Of a stretch of 64,000 nt of DNA, positions 32,442-44,172 are shown piece after piece; the first letter of the stretch is position 1; every line of letters starts with the position of its first letter. The translations under genes and the position numbers were made by a program. Location of the stretch: contig NC_045131.1 of NCBI RefSeq assembly GCF_007655135.1, positions 16,724,001 through 16,788,000 on the forward strand. Direction: 5' to 3'. The notes under the pieces were generated by a model that was given only the letters and a program-made list of their open reading frames with translations, was not told where the DNA came from and searched no databases. Origin of the DNA: Punica granatum (Eukaryota > Streptophyta > Magnoliopsida > Myrtales > Lythraceae).

Positions 32442-34421
32442 TATAGCATTTCAGAGTTGTTAATCAAAATTTTATTTTTGGCTCCGTGGATGAACTATAA
32501 TTATTTTATTCTTTTCTTATACCTGTAAAACTTTTTATATCTTTTTCGGTGTATAGTTTTTTTATATTTTTTACTTTACTCTTTCATTTACATCTCTTTT
32601 TGCTGGTTCATAGGTTGTGCCACTAGCCATCTCAAAATAAGTCAAAGATAATATATATATATATATATATATATATGAGTACTGCGTAGATTATATATGC
32701 GTCTTTCATTTTATGCCAGCAACAATAAATTGTGTAAGTTGTACTTTGTTTACCTTCCCTTATTTTGGTAAGACATCAAATGTTATTCAATTAGAACTTT
32801 ATTAGTGATGCTATGTCATTTCTACTTGATAATTCTTTCGACATCTTGCATGCGCAACGCGTATATTTCGATACTAGTATTTAGAAAAGAACCATAAAAA
32901 ATTAAGGTGATAATGATAAATTTTCTAATGAGAAATATCTAGTGTCCCCTCTTTCTCACTCAATCGCACATCTCCATTTGTCTCTCCTCTCTACCCCTCC
33001 ACTTAATTATCAACGACTTCTTTATACAAAGTTCACATTATATGTCACAGTCTAGCTAAGGGAAATTTCGCTATATGCTTTTTCAAGTATAATTGAAAAT
33101 ATAAAAAATTTAAAAAAAATTAAACGAATCTTTTAGCTATTGTAAATGTTTGAGATGATCAATGACCATTCAGGTTTAGGTTATCTACGATGGAGGTATT
33201 TGTAGTAGACGAGGCCCCACCCTTAACATCTTGTAGCTACTATATATGTTTGAGGTGGTCAATAAACTGTAAATTCTCTTTATGGCGGATGGAGACTTTG
33301 TTGGCAATCATCTACCATCCTATAAATCGTGAAAATAGTTGTTTGTAATTTCATTGAAGTGGTACCACGTAACACGATTTTCATATAAAAAGTTAACAAA
33401 TAATAAAAGAAACGTCAATAAGGAGTAAGAACAGGATGGCATTGCCACTTCCTCGATGCATCATGAGGCCACCAGCTAACAGTGATAGGAGGGGGATGGT
33501 GACTTAGGGCGGAGTAGAGGGGTAGTCACACCCATCCCCTAAGACCGAGGATTTCAAATGACAATTGTAATCGTCAACATTAGGCAAGCTCCCTATGGTG
33601 TTGGCCCATTTTATAATTTATTTTAAATTGTTTTTTCACAAGATTATTGTTAGATTGTAAATATGATCTCTTTGTGTCAAATGTAGTAGTTTTGAATATC
33701 GATCTTGGGGGTGGAGTCTCGCCAACGGACAACCTCACTCTAAACCACTGAGAGCCTCAATGATTGTTAACAAGTTGTTCTATTTTCTTTTCTATTTCTA
33801 AAATTTTATTATTCTTGAAAATATTGCACATTAATAGGTTTATCGAAGATAGTAAGATCAAAGTTGATAAAATGTGTAACGTTGAAAATGAAAATAATTC
33901 AAAAGAATAAAGAATAGAGATAAAAGTGAAAAGTAAATAAATTTTGAGGACCAAAAGAAATTTATCTTATTAGGTCAATAAAATCTATAGGATAGAGTGT
34001 CTATTTTACTTAAGATTAGAGTGAACTGTCGTTAAGTAAAACGTCAATGGAGAAGAATGTATTTTACCCTATATAACATACATAGCCAATGGTCACACCT
34101 AACGACACATATGACGACTTTAACCTACATATGTTTTATATATTATGTACAATACATGAAGGCCCGCGCATGACATGGGTTTATAAGTGAAATTACGGCC
34201 TGCACTCGACATTTGTGGAAATTTTGTTTACTTATTTGGGATTTTTTTTTCCGGTGAACCGGAATACTGTTTCATTTTGGATTTATAATACTAGCTTGAC
34301 AAACAATTCACAAAGAAAGAGCCGCCATAATTAAGAAGATCTGCACTTATGCATATTAAAGCAAAGACATAGTTTTCCAATAAATCATAATTCCCTAAAA
34401 CAAAATAAATTAAAAAATAAA
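29923..34421. other. AT-rich intergenic region without genes
   Basis: About 4.5 kb with no supported coding region. Contents: (ATT)n at 30258-30292, a (CT)n tract at 31366-31399 in a C/T-rich segment, (TA)n at 32413-32437 and 32651-32675, and an approximate ~98-bp direct duplication at 33135-33300 (GTAGCTACTATATATGTTTG against TAGCTATTGTAAATGTTTG). Open frames are short and AT-biased. Confidence 0.5.
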
Positions 34422-35296
34422 GGATAATTGACATAAAAAATCAGAACTTTTACAATTTTTTCAAGTTTTATGAGAAACTATCGATTCATTATCAATTTTA
34501 CCACGTTGTTAGGTTCCCTATTAATTTTAGTGGACATGCTGACGTGACGCTAACATTGCACTTGTCTCATGGAGATAGGCCAAATTGGCCCAAGATTTTT
34601 ACAAAATAATTCTAAAAATTTTTAAAAAATGAAAAAAATAAAAAACCTTTAATCGGAGACATGCCCAAAGAAAGAAGAGGGTAGGTGGCCTCACTGGCAA
34701 CCACCACTCCCTAATCGAGGTCATCGACCAGCACGGTGGTGATCAGTGACTTGATCAGGGGAGTAGTAGCCTCCAACATGATCCTACTGATTGGAATTGA
34801 GAGAACCCCCAATTAAGTGTGGTGACTGCCAACATGGCCCTTTCGATTAGAAGTGAAAAAACCCTTAAATTACGAGGTTCTGTCAATTCCCATTTGTGGA
34901 GCCTCACCAGGGGCCAGCCGGCCATCACCCTCCCAATCGGGTTCGCTGTACACCACTGTGATGATCGGCGACCCCAACCGGTCGGTTGTGACCATTGGCA
35001 AGGCACCACCGCCAGCCCCCTTCCCCCTCTTCTTCCACCATATCTTTTTCATTTATTTCTAGAATTATTTTTAATAAAAAAAAATTTTGGAGCCCTCACA
35101 TCCAATCTTTATGCACCACGTGGCACCATCATGTATCAAGTCAGCTCGTCCAGTTAAAATTGATGGGGAATCTAACGATGTGTTAAAACTGATATCAAAT
35201 CAATAACTAGTGTAATTATTTGCAAAAGGGGAGAAAAAGTAGTTTGTGACAAAGTATAAAAACTTGTAAAATTTGTGATTTTTATGATATTTATCC
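34422..35296. mobile_element. Mutator-like non-autonomous element (875 bp)
   Basis: Ends GGATAATTGACATAAAAAATC and the reverse complement of a sequence ending in GATATTTATCC form imperfect inverted repeats of about 140 bases, including shared CTAACRATG / CATCGTTAG blocks. The flanking nonamers are AAAAATAAA (34413-34421) and GAAAATAAA (35297-35305), 8 of 9 identical, fitting a 9-bp Mutator-type target duplication. The GC-richer centre (34660-35050) has short overlapping frames on both strands but no recognisable protein. Confidence 0.65.
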
Positions 35297-36690
35297 GAAA
35301 ATAAAACATAATTTAGAGGGCATTTGGTATGTGTGAGTTTATCTACAGTCCTAAGAATGTTAGTTTAAATTCCCAGGGCCCACAAGATTGACATGTTTAG
35401 TTGGGTCGTGATAATCTACATTTTCACCCTCATATTCGCACTCAAGTGATATACATTATCACCGAGGGGATGGAAAAAGTTGATTCCCACCTTTATTACT
35501 TTCGAGGGGTATTTGTTTCTATGTAAAGTTTGAAATTTGCAGAGTATTTTACAGTTTTATTTGTAGAGTTTGTAAAATTTAATCATTATATTCATTTGCT
35601 CAAGTTAGAACTGTGCGGATCCGAATTTCGTCTCGTCGGGATCTGCATGCATGTGCGCAAATCGCACGGCTTGGAAGTGTTCACCTTCCAAGGGGACGTG
35701 TGATAGTGCATGAGAAGGAGTCGCCGCTAGCTGTTTACGACCCGGAGGTCAAGGGCCGGTGAGTTGTCCAGGTCTAGGAGTAATAGATACACCTAGTTTG
35801 CTAAGACATATGATCTGACGTACGAGCTCATATCCCGTGTGCCTCTTCGATACTTTGTTTGTCTAAGGTTTGCTATTTTTAATTTATTTACCACATGATT
35901 AGGTTTCGCTCGTCTTGCTCATTTTGAAACCGTAAATTCATGGAAATGATTTATTCGGTTTAAGAGACCGAAAGAGGAGCGGATCCTCGGGTCAAGACAT
36001 CGGTCCACTGTCCTCGAGTCTCGACTAATCGAACTGTGATGGCCGGTTCGCTATGTCAAACGTGCTCGTAACCTGTGAGTTTCTGCTCGTCTCATGGACC
36101 CGTAAACCGTCTCGACTGGTTCTGACTCTTGAACCTTGAGCTTGCCGACCAGGATCATTACAAGAATAAATGTACAAATAAATACCTCACAATGTATTCT
36201 CAAATAATAAATGCAAATTACAATAACAAGATCTCGATCGTTTGGCATTTAGTCAATATTCCACTCATGCTCGCCGTGAGTTTGAAAATACTGAAATAGA
36301 AATTAAGGCGAAGCAGGGTCCTGATAGCAGGAGGTCGGGTCCGAGCAAACTTGCGAATCCCAAGAAGAACAAATTGACCTCGAGATAGCTGTGTGACCGA
36401 TCAAGCTCCCGAGTAATTGTCTAACCTCATTTCACGCATCCCAACCCAAGTCAACCTTCGATTGAATACTACTAGGGTTGAAACGGTGACTCGAGGTTAA
36501 ACCCCATGTCATGCTCAGGTCACACGCACTCAGTGTGTATGGGGGCATTGGACCCCGTGATCGATAATTGGGGTATCAGATCCCATTTAAACCTTCACAA
36601 AACGGATAAAAACGGATAAAAACTGATGAAAATGGATAAAAACAAACAAAAACAGAGAAGTTGTGTGTTAATTACCGTGTTTACGTGATT

Positions 36691-36880
36691 ATCAAATTAT
36701 GAACCGAGATCGCTCAACAATCACGTTTCTACCCTAAACAAAGAAAAGCAGAGCAAGTATGTGTGGTGATAATCAGCCATGGATATCAAATTATGAACGG
36801 AGATCGCTCAACAATCACATTTCTACCCTAAATAGATAAAAGTATAGCAAGTATGTGTGGCGATAATCAGCCATAGATTG
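36691..36880. repeat. 93-bp tandem duplication in solo LTR
   Basis: ATCAAATTATGAAC recurs at 36691 and 36784, and the whole segment through GATAATCAGCCAT is repeated with few changes. It is private to this LTR copy as far as I can see. Confidence 0.8.
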
Positions 36881-37938
36881 CCCTAAAAGGGCATGTGGTA
36901 TTCGGCTTTGCTTAAGAAAGGTACTTGATAGACGTCTGTAGTCAAGCCTCGAATGTGTGTGTTGATTTTATATTGTTCAGTTTTGTAACGCTAAAGGCTT
37001 AACAGATTATGACAGAAGCGTGCTTTGCCTAAAACTTGAAACCAAGGGTTTTGTCCTACCTATTTCCCTGTGTTTATTGTTTTAAGTGTATATTAGTCTA
37101 ATTTTGTGTGTTATGACAGATAAACCCGATCTAAGCACAAACTTAGGAATATAGAAAAGCGAAACATCACAGGGGTGCCAAAGTCTTTGTTCATGCCCTA
37201 TGAAAGGCCAGACAACCTTTCACTGGCCGTCCCCACCAGCGCCTCTGTTCCACATTCCTAAGCGCCCGAATTTACGTCAGAATGACGGAAACATTTTGGT
37301 CGGGTAAAGAGGGCTTTGCATATGAGACATGCACCTGCACAAGCTACCCGTATTTTACCGTGACTCGAAGTGTTTCGATCACTCTAATCCTAGGGGTTGT
37401 CAATAAATCGTAAACTAACAGTCTTACCCTTGAGACGGAAATATTATTTTTCAAAAATGAGACTGTGTTATGCACTCCACCTCGGCCAGTCGTTAGTGTC
37501 GATCGATCTCCTAGATCCACCAAGGTCATGGGTAAACCCTGAGGGAGCCGGAAGACCAGTTGGTCTACCCGAAAGTAGTCTAAGAAGAACTCCCATATTC
37601 CGACTTGAGCCGCCTCAAATCGGGCTTGGACTCGAGTTAGGACATGCAAGTCCTTCTTAGACATCCATACTACACGGACCATGCATCTTGGTACTTGTAA
37701 AGATTATTGGTTTGAAAAGGGCACGGTTATTAGTTCACGATTTATCGACTCGATTATAGGTTATTGACCGATTCCTGCAATTTATTAAAATGCAGAGTGA
37801 ATTAATTTGTCAAGTAGATCGTCCCGATCAATATGTGTGTGAGAAGGATTAATTAAGGGATTTACAAAATGCATTTGTTTGCGGGTTTCAAGCAGTTGAG
37901 CTGCCATTGATGGACATTTCGATAAGAGCTCTAATTTC

Positions 37939-38494
37939 CATTGTTATCAGAACCGGACCGGACCGGCCGACTCGATCGGTCGGACCGGGAACCGGCACCA
38001 TGTCCAGTCCGGTTCGCCTGAAAACTCAAAATGCACATTTGAATCGCCGGACTCATAGAACCGGCCGGTTTTGAGCAAAATTCCATTGAACCGGTCGGTT
38101 CTATGGGTTTTATGGGTTTATTATTTATTATAAAAATTGTTTGGTTGTGTAAGGATTTAAACTCATGACCTCTTACTTTTTATACTAGTATACCACCAAC
38201 CAAACAACCACTACTTTTTTGTTCTTTTAACTCTACTTTTAAGTACTTATTAAAATTCAATATTTATTTTGAAGTAAGAAATATTAAATATATTTATATT
38301 TTCTTACACTATTCTCATATATCTTTGAAATCATCATACTTCTATCTTAATTATTATAATTTTTTAATAATATGAATATTTATTTTATTTTAATTAAATG
38401 TGCGGTCCGACCCATCGATCCTCCGATTGGACCCATAAACCCATGAACCCATACCCTTTCCGGTTCATCATCCGGTCCGGTTCTGATAACACTG
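37939..38494. mobile_element. hAT-type non-autonomous element (556 bp), TSD CTAATTTC
   Basis: Terminal inverted repeats CATTGTTATCAGAACCGG and CCGGTTCTGATAACACTG, with an exact 8-bp flanking duplication CTAATTTC (37931-37938 and 38495-38502), the hallmark of hAT elements. Subterminal regions are rich in CCGG and GGACCGG. An internal segment near 38140-38215, read on the minus strand, has tRNA-like box A and box B motifs. No coding capacity. It is nested in the solo LTR. Confidence 0.85.
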
Positions 38495-40181
38495 CTAATT
38501 TCTGACCATCCAGGAATTAAATCCAATTTTTAACCGACTTTACATGATTAATTCGGTTCATGTGATGTTTTAATTGAAAATGCATTCAACATCCCAAAGC
38601 ACATGAACACGGGGCATATGAAATCAAATTGATATTTAAATTGCTGATTTTGAGTCCGCGTAACCAATTAAATCGATTTAATGTATTTAGTTGATTTTAA
38701 TCCTTAGAGCCAAAATAAACATAAAATTCGAATTCATGTTGGTTGATTTCCATTTCAAACATTTGGTTTTAAATCCTACCCTCTTAATATTCAAATTCGT
38801 ACTCGGGAAGGCAGCGGAAGCAAGGTTGCTCTATGGTCAATCTGCTTACCGAGAGAAAGAGAGCCAGAGCTCGAGAGAGAACCCAAGCTCGAAGGGGGAC
38901 CGGCAGGGAGGATCAAGAAGCCGCTGTATTATGACAGAGAGAGAGAGAGAGAGAAAGCAGAGAATGATGATGGCTGGTATGGTGTGTCGAGCTTGTGGAG
39001 GTTGGCCTGGAGCAAAAGGGGGCGTGAAAACGATGATGATGATCAAGGAATGGTGATGCAGGTTGCAGGTCAGGATTGAGATGAAAGTGGGCAACTAATG
39101 ATCAAGAAGTGGAACGAGAATGAAGATGGTTATGGGACAGTCCGAGCTGAGGAAGGAGTGGGAACCGAGAGGAAAGGGACGTGGTGCTGGTCCGTTTTTT
39201 CTTGAGAAGGAGAGCTGGGGATGGTCAAGAACCATCCTCCTGATCATCCTCAGCTGCCGAAAGGGAAAGTCGAGAGAGGACGTGACGGAGATGGAGTAGC
39301 CGAGAGCATCGGCCCAGCAGCTTTGTAGCTGCAAGGAGAAGGAGAAACGGAGCCAACAGGCTGATGGAGGTGATCGATGGATTGATGGTGATGTTGATGG
39401 AGAGGTGCCGAGCTAGGAGTAGGCCGGAATGGGAAGTTGCAGAGAAGCTGGTCAGTTGCAGGAGAAGGGCCGAGATTTGTTGTGGGCAGGCAGGCAACTT
39501 GTCTGACCTGAAGATCAAGTAAAAAATGAAAAGGAAAGAAAAGCGAAGCAGAAGAAGAGGAACAGGAAGAATGTATGGTCAAAGAGAGAGCATGGGGGGT
39601 AGGCCACTTAGGACAACTGTGGCCGACCCTCCTGCCATATTTGTATCCGCGAATATCGAATCTTCATAAAAATCGATATTGAACCTTCGACACATATCGG
39701 TTATAATCGCTTGATTATTTTCAAATTTCTTGTCTTTTCAAATGGATATCCGAAAAATAATCCGAGACCATCATTATGTTTAAAAAAATAGGGAATCGAT
39801 ATTATGCAAAAAAATATTTTTCAATCTCGAGTATTGTCCCAAATTTTGAAAGAAATCAAAATTAATGTACGTGAGGCCTGCAATTCTTGTCTTTTCAATC
39901 GGATACCCAAAAAATGATCCGGGATCACCATTACATTCTGAAAAATTCAGGATCAATATTATGCAGAGAAATATTTTATGGCCCCGAATATTATTTTGAA
40001 TTTGAAAATCGAACCCGAAAAGGTCCCATAGAGTTTTTTTTCTGAAAATATGAAATTAGAGTTAAATTAAGAAAATGCCCTGATTTCAAAAGTAACGAGT
40101 GTCGATAAATGAAAAATGCGGTCGGGTCTTCCTTAATGGTCCTCGAGTGCCCGTGGACAAAAACGAGGTGCTAACAAGAAC

Positions 40182-43100
40182 TTTACAGCCGTGATCGGTA
40201 AATATTTACATTCAAAACATGTGGAATTATAGATTACAATGGAAATTACGACCGTGAGACCCACAATCATTTCTACAAAAATAAATCATGTATCCCCTGA
40301 CCAATACAAGAGTCTCACAGTTCAACTTTTAACCCAGGAAATCTGATCACAAGTGTTAACTTGAGCAGAAATGTACTTGTTAGTACCGAATCACATTAAT
40401 GGTGTGCATGATATATAAAGTTATTGAGAGTTTGTTATTCCACATCGGAGATTTGATTAGAGAATCACACGTTTATAAAGCGAATTGGTACCACAACCTA
40501 TCAAATCGAGCTAGTAGGTTGTGTTATTTAACTTTTGATAAACTCGTAAATTTTTTATCAATTCTCCGACGTGGGATAACGAATTCTCAAAAAAAGTCAG
40601 TGGGCATAAAAGCTTATTTGATCGAATCACGGTGCCACGCAAGATTTGTCTATTTTCAATGTGTGACATTGGATATATGCAGAATTAAAGTAATTACTAT
40701 TACTGAGTTATTCGTTCCGATTTGGGTTGATGAATAGGTTTTATTACAGACAAATTAAAACTTAGAGATCTCCAAAGGAGATATATATATATACTCCAAC
40801 CAGATGTTAATGACTGGTTAGATTAATTTTGGTTTTATAAGCCGAGGTTGAATTCAAGGACTGCAATCCTAATCAATCAGTATTATGCCAGGTAGCAGCC
40901 ACACAACAAGATGGAAACTCAAATTAAAAGACCGTCGGACGAACAGAGTACTTCCCAAATTTGAAATGGACATGATCAAATCAATAATGGAACAGCTTAA
41001 ATATTAATCCATGTCAATATCATACGTTATATAATCTCCCTCCAAGAAATTTCGCTATGCTTTTTCATCAATATATAGAATAGCTTATATTTATACATCC
41101 GAACGGTATATATCACGACTTTAACCAATAATATATATATATATATATATATAGATAGAGAGAGAGAGACTGGAGTTATACATAATTTAGAAAACTGAAC
41201 TACTGTGCTTAATAAAATCGTGATAATACATAACTTATAAGATGGTATCTAAATTACTGTCAATGAATGATAATATTTTAAGAAGGGATAATAGTTGAAA
41301 TACTATAAGTGTAATAAAATTTGAATTTTAGTTCTAAATGAATTAGTTTGATTGCGTCGATCGTAATAAGGCATTTACCTATATCTCTGTTAATCGGATA
41401 TGGCATGGATATAATATTTGACAGCATCGTCCAGTAATGAAAACTCTCCTTCTTCTCCCTATCCATCTTATGGCCAATTGTAATTTTTTTATATAATATA
41501 ATTTGCCAAGAAAAAAAGAAAAAGAAAAACGATGAGAGTATGAAAACTCTCCTTCTCCCCATCCATCATATGGACCAATTTTAATTGTTTTACATCATAT
41601 CATTATATATTATATTTTATGTTTTTATATTATATTATTATATATTATATGAAATAAATAGATAGCTAAATTAATATAAAAATATAAATAAATAAATATA
41701 ATATAAATATAAATAAAGTATACATAAATAGTAATATAATTGCTTTATATAATAATACAATGTTTTATATTATAATAATAATATAACATCTTATATAAAA
41801 ATTGTCATGCATAGCAATATACTATACATCTAAATAGTGGAAGATTCTATTTAGATTGTCAAATTATATATCAGTTTCTTTATTCTATGTTACTTTTATT
41901 TATTATTTTGTATACTTAATCTTCACAGTACTTATCTATCTATATATTATTAAATAACGTATATGGTTATACTAAATTCTATAATTTTGGTTGTTTAGTT
42001 CTATTCAGACTTCTTTTATAGAATGATGTGAAGCCATGTGACAGTCATGCTAGTTATTAATTGATATAAGTTAAAAGAAAAAAGGAACAGGATTAGCTTG
42101 GTAACAAAATTGCCAAATATGAAAAAAGGGTTCAGAAAAAGGAGAGGAGGGAAGAGAGGGATCTTTAAGTTCCTATTCTATGAATTTTCAGAAAGCACAA
42201 CATTATGAGAGATTATCGATGATCATATATCATCCCGTATCATGAACAAATACCAATTAAATTGTAATAAATTAAATAGTAAGTGTTAATTACTCGATTA
42301 ATTGTGATGTATTTTTTTAATTGAAGTAATCATATTGGTTCTTCCTCCATATATCATTACGAGGTAGAAAATTTTCTCCTACTTTAGTGGTTAAAATTCG
42401 GTTAGAAAATTAGTTAAACAGTAAAAAGCCATGGGAAAGATGGGATGGAAAATGATATGGTAAATAACCGCGCTCGATCCGAACCTTGGGCCCATGGGAT
42501 TCAAACAGTGAAACCCATTATTAACCGAAATCATACAAATTCGATAGAAAGGCCGGTCATAAGGGTTGGACCCTCACGCCCCTCCGGAAACCAAGCGGAC
42601 TTATCCACGAAATACGAGATTTTTTATTTGGTAGGCTCAAATTGTGGATTGTCAAGAAGCCCATTAAATAGCCTTCTTGTCCTTTACCGTGGGCTTGAAA
42701 TTCAAAACCAACAATAGAATTTTTTCGGTAGACAACAAACAAATTTTGAATTCTAATTTCAAACATTGATTAAATTTTTTTTGAATTTGTTATTTCGTTA
42801 CACAACAAACAGATTTTGAATTTTATTATAACATTAACATTAATGGCTCTCTATATCGTAAGTATTATTGCTGCCATTTTAATGGCTCTATACATCGTAA
42901 GTATTATTGCCGTTATTATTATGCAATATCATCCTCTCCCGTTCTTAAAAGAAACCCCGTTGTTCTGCTCCATTACAATATTCATGCACTATATGCGCGG
43001 AAAGAGCAGAACAAGAATTAGGCAAAATTCCATAAGGTGCCCATCAGAAATGTTCGACGGATTTTCTATGAGACGATTCTCGGAAACATCTTCGGTGGAC

Positions 43101-43216
43101 TCTACGATGAAAGTCTATCAAAAACTCATTAGAATTTATCCCCCAAAAAAAAAATCAAATAGCTTATTGAGGAGATTTCCAACAGATATTCATATTCCTG
43201 CAAATAAAATAAAATA
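40182..43216. other. AT-rich intergenic region without genes
   Basis: About 3 kb. It holds a pair of complementary motifs, TATTCCACATCGGAG (40439) and CTCCGACGTGGGATAA (40564), possibly the arms of a small element; a (TA)n run at 41127-41151; and very AT-rich low-complexity DNA at 41580-41830. The frames at 40399-40737 and 42816-43217 are not recognisable. The latter has a directly repeated ALYIVSIIA segment and is probably chance. Confidence 0.4.

Positions 43217-43260
<44 letters not shown>
43217..43260. repeat. (ATG)n microsatellite
   Basis: Pure trinucleotide run of about 14-15 units. Confidence 0.95.
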
Positions 43261-43665
43261 AAAAGTCACCGAGGGATTGTCTTCCTCGGAGTTCCGTCGG
43301 AAATAGCGCGAAACATAAAGGCTCCGACTTCCGAGGAGTGAAGGAGCCCTAATCTCCTTCCTTTCTTCACTTATTCTTCCTCCTCTGCCGCCGCTGCCCC
43401 TTCTTCTCTTTCCTCCACTCCACATCAGATCCCCGATCGATCAATCCTCGACCGCGTTCTTCCTCGCTCGACGATCTCCCCTCCCAAGTCCTCCTGCTCC
43501 TCCATCTCTCTCTCCTCCCGACCCGGTGAGCGTAAAGGTATGAGCAATAACTCCGCGTGCCTTATGAGTGTCGGTTGTCCAGGGGCCTTTGCCACAAGCC
43601 AGTCCCCAGCACGGGGAGGTCGCTGCCGGCCATTAAAGCCGGCGGCCACCTACATTGCATGATCC
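43261..43665 (+). other. GC-rich exon-like fragment
   Basis: Sharp rise in GC. A C/T-rich segment (CTTCCTCCTCTGCCGCCGCT) typical of plant 5' UTRs ends in a donor-like GTGAGC at about 43525. No coding frame on the plus strand is convincing. It could be the first exon of a lost gene, or cargo carried by a transposon. The arms CTTCCTCGGAGTTCC (43280) and CTTCCGAGGAG (43329) are inverted repeats. Confidence 0.3.
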
Positions 43666-43710
43666 CCGGCTGCTTGGGCCCAGCACCAGACCCTGTCCCA
43701 TAGTTTCTTA

Positions 43711-44015
43711 CGGTCCGTTTGGTTTTGCAATCAAGTTTTTAAAATTTTAACCTTAACTTTAATTCTACTCATTATACAACAAAAATCAATAACGCAATTG
43801 TTACTTTTCCATTTTTATTCAATTTTTTAACCATTCAATTCAATTTTTAATACTATGTTGTCTCAACTATCCATTATTTTTTTTACAATTCAATAACACA
43901 ATCATTACTCTCTCAACTATTCATTTTTTTCCTCATAATTCAACAACACAATCATTACAACCCAATTAAAATCAAAACTCAACTCAACTTAACTCTAAAA
44001 CCAAACACACCATCA
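43711..44015. mobile_element. Degenerate MITE related to the PIF-like family
   Basis: Left end GGTCCGTTTGGTTTTGC and right end AAAACCAAACACACC are inverted repeats. The interior (CAACTCAACTTAACTC, repeated ATTCAATTTTT) resembles the reverse of the 313-bp element at 12816. The target duplication is not clear. Confidence 0.5.
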
Positions 44016-44172
44016 CATTTTTATTTTCTAAGGGTTAATTTCAGTTAATAACATAAAATACTTATTTTTGGTGATCTTCGTGAATTAAATAAATTAATTT
44101 ATAATTGATTTAAAATTTTTAAATTTTCCTTTAATGTGGTAAAAAATATGTTTTTCTATATGCTTTATTTTC

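Larger units (their letters stand above)
35612..40176 (-). mobile_element. Solo LTR of the long-LTR family, TSD AGAAC
   Basis: Read on the minus strand it starts TGTTAGCACCTCG (40176) and ends …GGATCCGCACA (35612), matching the LTR ends of copies 1 and 2. The five bases AGAAC stand on both sides (35607-35611 and 40177-40181), a perfect target duplication. There is no internal region, polypurine tract or protein domain, so it is a solo LTR left by recombination. The length is 4565 bases including a 556-bp hAT-type insertion, so about 4.0 kb originally. It contains a 93-bp tandem duplication at about 36691-36880 and a (GA)n stretch at 38936-38955. Confidence 0.85.

Noticed and set aside
40439..40580. 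Cassandra-type TRIM, suggested by ACATCGGAG and CGACGTGGGATAA motifs
   Set aside because: No 5S-rRNA-like promoter segment was found, and the LTR structure is absent.
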